Part shown: positions 5,877 through 13,238 of the stretch, piece by piece | Layout: each line of letters opens with the position of its first letter | How positions within the stretch are numbered: the first letter of the stretch is position 1 | Assembly: GCA_043758005.1 (NCBI GenBank) | Contig: JAYVOI010000086.1 | Span: 1-13,371 of the forward strand | Direction: 5' to 3' | DNA from: JAENVT01 sp043758005 | GTDB lineage: Bacteria; Actinomycetota; Acidimicrobiia; Acidimicrobiales; Ilumatobacteraceae | DNA length: 13,371 bases | Made by a program: the position numbers and the translations under genes | Notes under the pieces: model-generated | The model's database searches: none | What the model was told of the DNA's origin: nothing | Seen by the model: the letters and a program-made list of their open reading frames with translations, nothing else

Positions 5877-7735
5877 CGGATGGTTCGGACCTGCTTCAAG
5901 TTCTCGCCCAGGTACCCCTCGACGCGGATGGCCTGTTGTGGGTGACCGATCGTCAGCTGCAGCCCGTCGACGACATCGTGCGACTGGTGGGGCCGGCCAT
6001 CGATGTAGACATCGATCCGATCGAGCCTGCCGACCTCGACATCGAGGATGGGCGCCTTCCACCGCGCCGCGAGCGAGGTGGCCGGCTCCGATTCGATCAG
6101 CCTGGCGCAGAACGTCAACAGGTCGGTGTTGCTGTGCAGCAGGTCGTCACGGGTCATCGCATACGTGCGGTGGCCGACGATCCCGATGTCTTCGATCGGT
6201 GCTCCATCGGACGCGCCGATCCGCGTGGCGCGGCGAACCGACAGCGTGAACCCGACCCCCTTCGGCAACCGTGGCAGTTGGTGGGGTGTGCCGGCCAACA
6301 CGCTGTTGAGCGTGTCGGCCCACCACACGTTGGCACCGCCGGCGCCCGTCGCCCGCCCGACACTGACGACCGTGCCGATCCCGTTGTCGGCAAAGCCGGC
6401 GGCGAACAGGTCGGCCGCGGAGTAGGTGGTCGAATCGACGATCGCGATCACCGGGCCTCCGTACACCTGGCCGATGTCGTTGCATCGCTCGGACGGCGTG
6501 ATCGGAACGGACTGGGAGTAGACCTCGCCGGTGCCGATCGCGTCGAGCAGCGTGCGTCGCCACGGGCTCAATGAGCGGCGGTTCTGCGGTGCGTCGGTCA
6601 TCGACCTCGTCAGGTCCGAGGCGATGATCGAGAACCGCGTCGGCGCGATCGCCGACGGCGTGAACAGCTGCAGCAACCGTTCTGCCGCCCAGATCAACCC
6701 ACCCGGGTTGCCGCGGAGATCGATGATGAGGCCGTCTTGGGGCAGTTCGGCCAGCAGCCGCACCACCTCGGCGATGTAGCCGTCGTCGTCGCTGAGCTCG
6801 AAGCTCCACAGGCGGAGGTAGCCGTAGTCGCGTCCGTTGACCGGTACGACGCGTGCCGAGACGTTGTCCTGGAACTGACCGGTGATCCAGCCGTTGCCGG
6901 CCATGCCGACACCAGCCGCTGCCACCCGGTCGTGGCGCTCGGTCTGCCACAGCTCGGAGTTGAACGACAGCTTCTTGGCGCGCCGGACCATCGCCCGATC
7001 CGGATGGATCGCCATCGCCGCGGCCGCCGGTGCCGTTGGATGGGCGGCGTCGGGTCCCGGGCCCGGATAGATGAACCGCCAGTCGAAGCGGTGCTCGCGC
7101 ATCCCCCCGTCGTCGGCGGGACCGTCACCGTCGTCGTTGCGATAGCCGACGATCACCCACCGCTCGTCGGGGGGTGGACCGATCCCGAGTGGTCGGAAGG
7201 TCAACGAGTCGAGAGCCCTGGCCATCGCGCTGTCCGGGCGCCCACCGCGTTCGCTCTCGCCGCGGCGGCGCACTGCGTCGGCGATCGGCACACCGTTCCA
7301 TTCGATCAACTCGACGCCCTCGGTGAACCGGGTATCGGTGACCAGTTCGCAAATGACCTTGGAGACGATGAAGCGTGGCTCGGAGTCCGAACCGAACTGC
7401 TCGACCAGGAACGGCAATCGCGCCGCGCTTCCGGCAAGTGGCGACGGGGCGATGTACGCGGTGTGCGCGTCGCGCAGATTGGTGAGGATGCCGCCGATCT
7501 CGCGGTGAAAGGCGTCGTCGGTCATCAGCCGGGCGCGGTCGTGGAGCCGACGAAGTTGTTGCACGGGATCGATGCCGTACATCGCTCGCTTCAGCGGGAG
7601 GTGGACGTACAACCCGTCGAGCAGGTCGGTGAACATGTTGATGATGTTCGTGCGCTCGACCTGCGTGAGGGAGTCGCGTGGTGGCGCCGCGGCAACCGCC
7701 TCCGCCCAACTCAACCCGCGCAGTGCATCGTTCAC
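5867..7735 (-). CDS. S41 family (C-terminal processing-like) serine peptidase
   Basis: The 622-residue product has the S41 peptidase core. Residues 335-346 (GLIIDLRGNPGG) are the hallmark strand and loop, and VDSTTYSAADLFAAG (433-447) carries the nucleophile, most likely S439 in the S-A-x-D/E motif. An N-terminal helical region includes LRDAHTAY (88-94), typical of the domain that precedes the core, and residues about 120-157 could be a PDZ-like segment (VELIEWNGVPI). About 60 C-terminal residues look like an extra beta domain. S41 enzymes are usually exported, but here no signal peptide or membrane helix is visible, so the protein appears cytoplasmic. The GTG start at 7735 overlaps the amidohydrolase stop (GTGA). 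A much longer open frame extends upstream to 8551 but lies inside the amidohydrolase gene and is rejected. Confidence 0.88.
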   Translation of the reverse strand: MNDALRGLSWAEAVAAAPPRDSLTQVERTNIINMFTDLLDGLYVHLPLKRAMYGIDPVQQLRRLHDRARLMTDDAFHREIGGILTNLRDAHTAYIAPSPLAGSAARLPFLVEQFGSDSEPRFIVSKVICELVTDTRFTEGVELIEWNGVPIADAVRRRGESERGGRPDSAMARALDSLTFRPLGIGPPPDERWVIVGYRNDDGDGPADDGGMREHRFDWRFIYPGPGPDAAHPTAPAAAAMAIHPDRAMVRRAKKLSFNSELWQTERHDRVAAAGVGMAGNGWITGQFQDNVSARVVPVNGRDYGYLRLWSFELSDDDGYIAEVVRLLAELPQDGLIIDLRGNPGGLIWAAERLLQLFTPSAIAPTRFSIIASDLTRSMTDAPQNRRSLSPWRRTLLDAIGTGEVYSQSVPITPSERCNDIGQVYGGPVIAIVDSTTYSAADLFAAGFADNGIGTVVSVGRATGAGGANVWWADTLNSVLAGTPHQLPRLPKGVGFTLSVRRATRIGASDGAPIEDIGIVGHRTYAMTRDDLLHSNTDLLTFCARLIESEPATSLAARWKAPILDVEVGRLDRIDVYIDGRPHQSHDVVDGLQLTIGHPQQAIRVEGYLGENLKQVRTIRLT

Positions 7736-9285
7736 GTGAGGACCGCGTTCGCGGCGAACATCTGGTCGAGGTTGTCGAGCACGTGGCCGTGGTACCCGGC
7801 GGCGCGCACCGCGTCGAACCAGGTGATGTCGTGGATCAGTGTGGGCAGCGGTGGCGCGTCGAACTTGGTGCCCGGCGGCGGTGGGCCGGCCACGCTGTTC
7901 GGCCCACCCGGCATGTCGGATTCCAGGATCAGGCTGCCAGTGCTGGGCAAGGTCACGTCGGCCTCGATCGCCTCGATCGCCAGGCCCTGCTCGATCGCCT
8001 TGACGGGGTCGGCTTGCACGGCGCGCAGTGCACGCATGACGCTCGACCACGTCCACACCTTGCTCGGGTCGTCGGGTCGGCGCAGCGCAAAGTGGCGAGA
8101 TGATGGGCCGACACGCATGCTGGTCGTGGCGGTCTCGCCTGCGGTCTTCATCAAGGCCGCCGTGCCGTAGCGGGCCCGGCCGTCGCTGATCGCCAGCATG
8201 ACGTCGCGTTCGCGGGCCAGCAGCAGATTGGTCCACGGGTCGTCGTACCGCTTGGCGATCACGACCGCGTCGGCCATCCGGCCCGGCTGCAACCTGCCCG
8301 GGGCGCTCCCCGACCAGGCTCGTGCCAGCAGATCGCCGGGGTTCGACGTCACCATCTCGGTGAGGTCGAACGGTGTCATCTCGAGGCCGGCATGGCGGAC
8401 CCAGGTGTAGGCGACCTTCAGCTCGCCGAGCAGGTTCTTGCTGCCCGACGGGCCCCAGTCCGAGCCGATGCAGACCGACACGCCGTGGGCGCGCGCTGCC
8501 AACACGTCGGTGGTCTGGTCGTACAGCCACAAGTTGGAGAACGGCGACCACACCACGCCGCCCGGCGACGCGTTGTCAGAGAGCTCGGCATGCACGTTCC
8601 ACTGGCGGAACTCTTCCTCGCCGACGGCACAGCAGTGGATGGCGATCAACCGATGGCGCAGGCAGCCGGAGGTCGCGACGTCGGTGAACTCGCGGGCCAC
8701 CTTGCTGCCCCGCTGGCCTTCGCACAGGTGGTACACCAGCGCGCATCCTTCGTCGAGCAACGCCCGGCGATCGTCGAGCTCGGCCGTCGACAGGTTGATC
8801 ACCGACGTGCGGATCGAGTCGGGGTTCACGCCGTCGTCGACGCTGCGCACCAGTTGGTTGGCGGGGGAACCGCTGGCGTTCGGCCACCCCTGAATGGTCG
8901 TGGTGCCGCCCGCCAAGGCGCGGATCTGGGCGTACACCAGCAACTCCTCCGGCGCTCCCTTCAGGTAGGCATACGCCGGCCAACTGACGGCGGGCTTGTA
9001 CGACGGCGCGCTCGGCCACAGGTCGCGGTGCAGCCAGGGCCCACTGGTGCGAGCCGGCTCGTGCCACAGCGGCAAGGTGGCGAAGCCGAGGTGTGAGTGC
9101 AGATCGGTCAGGCCCGGGTAGACGTAGGCATCGCCGACATCGATCTGCGCGACGCCCTGCGGTGGCGTGCTGCGCCCCGGCAACACCTTGTCGACGAAGG
9201 CGCCGTCGAACCGCACCCGCCCGGTGACGTGCCGTTCCGTGTCGGCGCTGTCCATCGCCACGATGTGGCCCTGCACCTCAAGCAT
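7732..9285 (-). CDS. Metal-dependent amidohydrolase family protein
   Basis: The 517-residue product belongs to the amidohydrolase superfamily, close in style to ATZ/TRZ-like and imidazolonepropionase-like hydrolases. Expected metal ligands and catalytic residues are visible: YPGLTDLHSH with H63 and H65, YHLCEG with H186 and E189, AIHC with H217, and GSDWGPSGSKNLLGELK with D276. The small beta domain (about 1-57 plus the region after 330, RLQPGRMADAVVI) that flanks the barrel is also recognisable. The set of ligands is complete, so it should be an active C-N (or C-halogen) hydrolase or deaminase; the substrate is unknown. Beyond about residue 370 there is an unusual tail of roughly 145 residues, proline-rich in part, not needed for the fold. 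No signal peptide is visible. The gene lies 33 bases after the UDG-like gene and overlaps the S41 peptidase gene by four bases. Confidence 0.88.
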   Translation of the reverse strand: MLEVQGHIVAMDSADTERHVTGRVRFDGAFVDKVLPGRSTPPQGVAQIDVGDAYVYPGLTDLHSHLGFATLPLWHEPARTSGPWLHRDLWPSAPSYKPAVSWPAYAYLKGAPEELLVYAQIRALAGGTTTIQGWPNASGSPANQLVRSVDDGVNPDSIRTSVINLSTAELDDRRALLDEGCALVYHLCEGQRGSKVAREFTDVATSGCLRHRLIAIHCCAVGEEEFRQWNVHAELSDNASPGGVVWSPFSNLWLYDQTTDVLAARAHGVSVCIGSDWGPSGSKNLLGELKVAYTWVRHAGLEMTPFDLTEMVTSNPGDLLARAWSGSAPGRLQPGRMADAVVIAKRYDDPWTNLLLARERDVMLAISDGRARYGTAALMKTAGETATTSMRVGPSSRHFALRRPDDPSKVWTWSSVMRALRAVQADPVKAIEQGLAIEAIEADVTLPSTGSLILESDMPGGPNSVAGPPPPGTKFDAPPLPTLIHDITWFDAVRAAGYHGHVLDNLDQMFAANAVLT

Positions 9286-9318
9286 CGGATTTTTCCAGCA
9301 TTCGCATCGGGGCCAGCC

Positions 9319-11109
9319 TCACAGGTTCCGCAGGATCTGCGCAGCTGCGGCCTCCGACGCCGACAGCGGCGGCGCGGACAGCGCCGCCGCCCACGCCGGC
9401 ATGGTGACCTTGTAGTAGTCGAACGACGGCGCTCCGCTGTGTTGAGCCTGCTGACCGCGATTGCCGCTCGACGCCTGCCAGCGCAATGTGCCGAACGGGA
9501 GGTCCTGGCGTGGGATCTGCTCGCGCTGGCCCGCATACGTGAACGCCGGTGTGGTGATGTCGCGCCGGTAGGTCAGTCCTTGCAACTGGGTCAAGGCCGC
9601 CTGCCAGCTGGCATCGACGCCGGATTGCAGGCGCGACTTCATCGTCACGGTCGGGATGCCCGTCGGGGTGACATGGGTCTGCAGCCGCTGCGCCAGCGGC
9701 CCGACGAACAGCAGCACCTGCGGACGGGACACGCGCACAGCCTCTGCGTACAGCGCCCGTACCGGGGCACTGTCGACTGCCGCAGCGACAGCGGTCTGAT
9801 CGTCGGCCATCGTGTCGATGGGCAGCACCCGCAGGATCGCGTACCGGCTGGTCAATCCGCCAGCGCGTAGGAAGGCCTGGAGGTGCTGGCCATCGTCGCC
9901 GGTCAGGGCGCGCATGGTGAACAGGTCGTCGTGTGATTGCTGATCGGCCAGCACGAGGATGCTCGGACGATCGAGGCGGCCGCGAAAGATCGGCCCGGTC
10001 CCGAACGATGGCGAGAACTTCAGGCCAAACGACTCGAAATCGGGCCAGGCCAACCCCGGTCGACCGCCCTGCAGCAGCGCCGCGAAGGTGGCGCCGGGGC
10101 CTCGGTCGAAGTCCTTGTGGGCGCGCCGAGGGGGCTCCCAGGCAACATCGCCGGGGTCGGCGCTGTACCCGTCGTTGGTTCCGGCAGCGCTGCCGGGGTA
10201 CGTCAGGGTCGTGCCGTCGTTGTTGTACGCGCCGCCTTCGGAGAAGATCTGGATCGCGGTCTGCCCGTCGCGCCGGTTCGACGATGTCGACTCGCGTCCG
10301 AGCCGCCAGGCGACGCCATAGGGAAGGTCGCGAAACGGGATCGGGTCGCTGGAGTACGTGTACGGCGTCGTGGCCCGCACGCCACCCGGATCGATCGGCA
10401 ACCACGCCGGATCGGCAGTGATCCATTGGTGCACGTGGTTGATCGCCGCGTTGAAGCTGGCGATGATCGCCGAAACGGCTCCGCCCTTGCCAGCGCCCCC
10501 GGGGTGCAACACGCCGACCATTCGCAGGTTCGGCGAGATCACCGACGCGTCGGCGAGGTGCAGGTTGTCGGGGTCGGCCGTGCCCCCATGGGCTTCGACC
10601 CAGCTGGCCAACGACTCCTTGGCCGCTCGCCCGACGGCGATGGCCAACTGCACGTCGTTGCGATCGAGGGCGTAGTCGAACAGTTCGCGGCGATGCTGGG
10701 CGATCGGTGAGGCCGGGTGCTGAGCGATGATCGGCAGCAGGCCGTCATACTGCCCGAAGATCGGGTAGACGAACGTGTTGAGGAACAGGTACGAGCGGGT
10801 GATGCCGAGATGCGTGAGCAGATGCTGCATCCGCCCGCCGGTGCCGCCGGTGAACGAGCGGTGGCTCAGTGACTCGTCCTGCGCACCCTCCTGGCCGACG
10901 ATCAACACCTTGACCTGGCTGTCGCCGAGACGGCCTCGATAGAACATCGGGCCGAAGTGCCAACGGAACTCCTCGTTCCCCGACATGGCGATTCCGAAAC
11001 TGCGGTAGTTCGGCGTCTCGGCGAACAGCCGGGACCAGCTGCGGTTCTTGGCCGGCCCCGGGTCGTAGTCCCACGGAGATCCACGGTCCTGCCAGTACTG
11101 CTCCCACAT
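9319..11109 (-). CDS. Tandemly duplicated uracil-DNA-glycosylase-like protein
   Basis: The 596-residue product is two copies of one unit. Copy 1 (about 38-280) has VLIVGQEGAQDE (68-79), then RSFTGGTGGRMQHLL (84-98) and GVLHPGGAG (199-207). These match in order the GEAPG..., PFVGxxG and HPS motifs of family 4/5-type uracil-DNA glycosylases. Copy 2 (about 361-551) aligns with ILVLADQQSHDD, RALTGDDGQHLQAFL (400-414) and the strand VLLFVGPLAQRL, but has no HP motif and lacks the GQE loop, so it is probably inactive. Each copy ends with a shared tail (IPFRDLPYG at 257-265; IPRQDLPFG at 532-540). Copy 1 may still bind or process a base in nucleic acid; activity is unproven because its motif is GQEG, not GEAPG. 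The ATG follows AGGAG by 7 bases. It leads a three-gene unit with the amidohydrolase and S41 genes. No signal peptide is visible. Confidence 0.75.
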   Translation of the reverse strand: MWEQYWQDRGSPWDYDPGPAKNRSWSRLFAETPNYRSFGIAMSGNEEFRWHFGPMFYRGRLGDSQVKVLIVGQEGAQDESLSHRSFTGGTGGRMQHLLTHLGITRSYLFLNTFVYPIFGQYDGLLPIIAQHPASPIAQHRRELFDYALDRNDVQLAIAVGRAAKESLASWVEAHGGTADPDNLHLADASVISPNLRMVGVLHPGGAGKGGAVSAIIASFNAAINHVHQWITADPAWLPIDPGGVRATTPYTYSSDPIPFRDLPYGVAWRLGRESTSSNRRDGQTAIQIFSEGGAYNNDGTTLTYPGSAAGTNDGYSADPGDVAWEPPRRAHKDFDRGPGATFAALLQGGRPGLAWPDFESFGLKFSPSFGTGPIFRGRLDRPSILVLADQQSHDDLFTMRALTGDDGQHLQAFLRAGGLTSRYAILRVLPIDTMADDQTAVAAAVDSAPVRALYAEAVRVSRPQVLLFVGPLAQRLQTHVTPTGIPTVTMKSRLQSGVDASWQAALTQLQGLTYRRDITTPAFTYAGQREQIPRQDLPFGTLRWQASSGNRGQQAQHSGAPSFDYYKVTMPAWAAALSAPPLSASEAAAAQILRNL

Positions 11110-11116
11110 GGTGGCA

Positions 11117-11121
11117 CTCCT
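11117..11121 (-). promoter_or_regulatory. Ribosome binding site of the UDG-like gene
   Basis: On the minus strand AGGAG lies 7 bases before the ATG at 11109. It is a clear Shine-Dalgarno site, fixes the start, and marks the beginning of a new translation unit after the 104-base gap behind the ASCH-like gene. Confidence 0.7.
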
Positions 11122-11179
11122 GTTCTACGCGCAGCGGCCCTGACCTCGCTGCACGTGTTGAACAAGAGTCTTCACCTCG

Positions 11180-11200
11180 CGACACAGATACAACGTGTCG
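11180..11200. promoter_or_regulatory. Inverted repeat upstream of the UDG-like gene (operator or hairpin)
   Basis: CGACAC and GTGTCG form perfect 6-base arms around a 9-base AT-richer centre (AGATACAAC on the plus strand). It sits 13 bases after the stop of the ASCH-like gene and about 70 bases before the ATG of the UDG-like gene. It could be an operator for a dimeric repressor, or a weak hairpin ending the upstream transcript; no T-run follows. The remaining intergenic bases (11110-11213) show no convincing -10/-35 pair and no LexA box. Confidence 0.4.
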
Positions 11201-11213
11201 GCCGCTCCCTGGT

Positions 11214-11771
11214 CTAGAAGCCGGCGCGGAGCACGGCCTCGCCGCGCGGCGACAGGCGGTAGCCGATGTCGAGGCTTTCGGTGAGTCCCAGTTCTTTCAA
11301 CTTGCGCACGTTGACCTTGAACGCAGCACGATCCTGATTGACGTGCCGTGCCAGCGTCGTGGAGACCACGCCGGGGTATCGCTCGATCAGTTGCAGCGTC
11401 GAGCGAGTCCACGCGCCGTTGCGATCGAGCCGCGAGAGTCGCGCGATCACCGTGGTGATGTCGTCCGCTGACGTGTCGTTGCGCCGGGCGATGCGATCAT
11501 CGGGACCGCGATACACGAAGTCGATCCGCCACACCACCTCAGCCGACCCGAGTCGGGCCAGCACCGCCGCGCGATCGGTCGCGCCGGCCCGGCGGGCGTC
11601 CTCATCGGTGATCTCGTCGACCTCGACCTGGCGCACGTCGGTGGCTTCGATCAGCATCCCCGCGACGCGATAGTTCCCGCCGATCTTGGCCTGGGCACGC
11701 GTCCAGACTCGGAAGGTGACGGTGATCGATCCCTCGGCGATCCCCGGCCAGGCGTCGGCGCTGAACAGCAT
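11214..11771 (-). CDS. ASCH-like domain protein with C-terminal winged helix
   Basis: The 185-residue product starts MLFSADAWPGIAEGSITVTFRVW (quoted in part), the pattern of actinobacterial ASCH-like proteins (PUA-related fold, proposed RNA or nucleotide binding). The segment EITDEDARRAGATDRAAVLARL (53-73, in part) is characteristic of that group. After about residue 110 a helix-rich tail (STLQLIERYPGVVSTTLARHV, in part, then KLKELGLTESLDIGYRLSPRG) reads like a winged helix-turn-helix, so it may bind DNA or RNA. The ATG overlaps the Nudix stop (TGATG), so translation is probably coupled. A longer open frame continues upstream through the Nudix and DUF3039 genes but is a shadow. It ends the HD-DUF3039-Nudix-ASCH unit. 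Ligand and target are unknown; the ASCH call comes from pattern memory without a profile search. Confidence 0.7.
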   Translation of the reverse strand: MLFSADAWPGIAEGSITVTFRVWTRAQAKIGGNYRVAGMLIEATDVRQVEVDEITDEDARRAGATDRAAVLARLGSAEVVWRIDFVYRGPDDRIARRNDTSADDITTVIARLSRLDRNGAWTRSTLQLIERYPGVVSTTLARHVNQDRAAFKVNVRKLKELGLTESLDIGYRLSPRGEAVLRAGF

Positions 11772-12262
11772 CAGGCGCTCACGTCGATCGATTCGGCCGG
11801 CGGGCCGTCGCGCAACAGCGCCTGCAGCAGCGAGTGCAGGTCGTCGGGCACGAAGTGCACGTCGCAGGCGGCGATCTCGTCGAGCGTCCACCAGCGCAAC
11901 TCGTACACGAACTCCGCGTTCATCTCCTGCCACGACAACTTCGGGTGCGGTTCGAACGCGTCGCAGCGCACCAGGTGGATGCGCTCGCGCTGGCCGTCGA
12001 ACTCGCCGTTGAGGAATGCCACGATGTGCAGCCGGTGCCAGATCTGCGGGCCGATCGCAGCGTCGACCAACCCGAGCTCTTCGTCGAGCTCGCGGCGCAG
12101 CGCTTGGACATGATTCTCGCCGGGTTCCAGGCCGCCGCCGGGCAGCGCCCAGCGGGTTGCCGTCGGGAACTCGAAGCGCACGAGCAGCACGCGGTGATCC
12201 GGGTCGACCAACAGGGCGCGCGCCGCCTCGCGGATGCGGAGTCCGGCCGCCGGGTCGTTCAC
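11771..12262 (-). CDS. Nudix hydrolase
   Basis: The 163-residue product contains a perfect Nudix box at residues 43-65 (G-x5-E-x7-REL-DEE-L-G-L: GGLEPGE, then RELDEELGL), the Mg2+-binding motif of enzymes that cleave nucleoside diphosphate-linked compounds. Upstream strands RALLVDPDHRVLLVRFE and the WALPGGG lead-in are typical, and WWTLDEI near the C-terminus matches the usual end of the fold. The substrate cannot be told from the motif; oxidised nucleotides, ADP-ribose, NADH or dinucleoside polyphosphates are possible. The GTG start at 12262 overlaps the DUF3039 stop (GTGA). An extension upstream to 12334 runs inside the DUF3039 gene and is rejected. It is probably coupled to the DUF3039 gene and to the ASCH-like gene that follows. 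Confidence 0.93.
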   Translation of the reverse strand: MNDPAAGLRIREAARALLVDPDHRVLLVRFEFPTATRWALPGGGLEPGENHVQALRRELDEELGLVDAAIGPQIWHRLHIVAFLNGEFDGQRERIHLVRCDAFEPHPKLSWQEMNAEFVYELRWWTLDEIAACDVHFVPDDLHSLLQALLRDGPPAESIDVSA

Positions 12263-12546
12263 TCGTCGGGGGCGTTGTTGAGGCCGTCGTTGAACATGCG
12301 GTACATCTCGTAGACGCTCTTGCACGCTTCGCACAGCGGCAGTTGCTTCGGGTCACGAGACGGCACCCACACGTGGCCGCACAGCGCTTCGATCGCGATG
12401 CCATAGATGCGTGCCTCGAGCACCTTGGCGGCGGCGCTCTCACCGGGCTCGGTCTTGACGATGTGGGCCGCTGCAGGTTCTTGGGTCTCGAGGTCGGGAT
12501 CGACATCGGGAATCGTCTCGACCGGGGCGGTGGTCAGTTCGCTCAC
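12259..12546 (-). CDS. DUF3039 family protein
   Basis: The 95-residue product has the DUF3039 hallmark ALCGHVWVPSRDPKQLPLCEAC (residues 54-75, quoted for recognition in parts: ALCGHVWVPSRDP, then LPLCEAC). DUF3039 is a small actinobacterial family of unknown function. H28, C56, C72 and C75 (CxxC) could bind a metal such as zinc. The first 25 residues are acidic, proline-rich and probably disordered. The start is a GTG at 12546, with no strong ribosome site; 9 bases separate it from the HD gene stop, so re-initiation from the upstream gene is likely. It overlaps the Nudix gene by four bases. Function is unknown. Confidence 0.88.
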   Translation of the reverse strand: MSELTTAPVETIPDVDPDLETQEPAAAHIVKTEPGESAAAKVLEARIYGIAIEALCGHVWVPSRDPKQLPLCEACKSVYEMYRMFNDGLNNAPDE

Positions 12547-12555
12547 GTGACCCAG

Positions 12556-13209
12556 TCAATCATTGTGGAGGGGTCGATGTGACAGCACCGCCAGCTCGGC
12601 TTCGATGTTGGCGCGGGCACGATGCTCGAGCGCGCCGAACATGTGGTCGGTCATGAAGAGCCGTGGGCGATCCAGGAAGTGCCGCAGCACGGCTGCCCGG
12701 CCTCGCATCCACTGGTCATCATCGATGTGGTCGTACTCCGCACGAACCCCGTTGACATACGCCTGGTACGCGCCCGGATCCGCGCCGAGGATCGCCAGAT
12801 CAGCGTCGAGCAGGAGCGATCGATCATCGGGTTCGGCGGTGGCGCCGCCGGGAAGATGCTCCGCAGTGGCCCGGATCAGGGCCGCGACCGACTCGCACGA
12901 CTCGGGCGACCACCCGATCGCGGCGAGGTCGACCGTGGCGATCGTGGCACTGCGCGCCTCGTTGTCGGCCGTCCGCGGCTCGTAGATGGCGTCGTGGTAC
13001 AAGGCTGCGGCGACGACTTCGCGAGACAGTTCGTGCGGAGCCGGGCACAGGTCGCGCAGGTGTCGCAGCACGAACATGATGTGCGTGGCCGTGTGGTAGC
13101 GGCGGTGTGGTTCTGCGTAACGGATCAACAGATCGTCGACGTACCCGTCGTGGTGTGCACCGGCGATCTGTCGCCATGCGCGCCGGATCTCGGTCTCCGG
13201 TTGGGTCAT
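12556..13209 (-). CDS. HD superfamily metal-dependent phosphohydrolase
   Basis: The 217-residue product resembles the predicted HD-superfamily phosphohydrolases of the COG4339 type. Visible residues are RYHTATHI (37-44, H39 and H43), ALYHDAIY (69-76, with the H72-D73 pair), AEHLP (H118) and LLLDADLAILG (132-142, D135 and D137), in the order expected for metal binding. Such enzymes hydrolyse phosphate esters, often on nucleotides, but the substrate is unknown. Length is normal for the family. The start ATG at 13209 has a weak ribosome site; it lies only about 29 bases from the divergent DUF4031 gene. It is the first gene of the nine-gene minus-strand array and runs 9 bases from DUF3039. Confidence 0.88.
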   Translation of the reverse strand: MTQPETEIRRAWRQIAGAHHDGYVDDLLIRYAEPHRRYHTATHIMFVLRHLRDLCPAPHELSREVVAAALYHDAIYEPRTADNEARSATIATVDLAAIGWSPESCESVAALIRATAEHLPGGATAEPDDRSLLLDADLAILGADPGAYQAYVNGVRAEYDHIDDDQWMRGRAAVLRHFLDRPRLFMTDHMFGALEHRARANIEAELAVLSHRPLHND

Positions 13210-13238
13210 CAGGGCGACGTTACGGCACAGTGGCGGAG

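Noticed and set aside
6737..8170. Long plus-strand open frame (477 codons) opposite the S41 and amidohydrolase genes
   Set aside because: No motifs, and antisense to two genes with intact catalytic residues; another high-GC shadow.
7736..8551. Upstream extension of the S41 peptidase frame (to 894 residues)
   Set aside because: It overlaps the motif-bearing amidohydrolase gene, and its translation is low-complexity and arginine-rich. The GTGA start at 7735 is natural for an operon.
11110..11213. LexA box or other SOS signal in front of the UDG-like gene
   Set aside because: I looked because the protein resembles a repair enzyme, but no CGAAC-N4-GTTCG-like element is present in the gap.
11772..12506. 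Upstream extension of the ASCH-like frame (to 430 residues)
   Set aside because: It runs through the Nudix and DUF3039 genes in another frame. The TGATG junction gives a better start at 11771.
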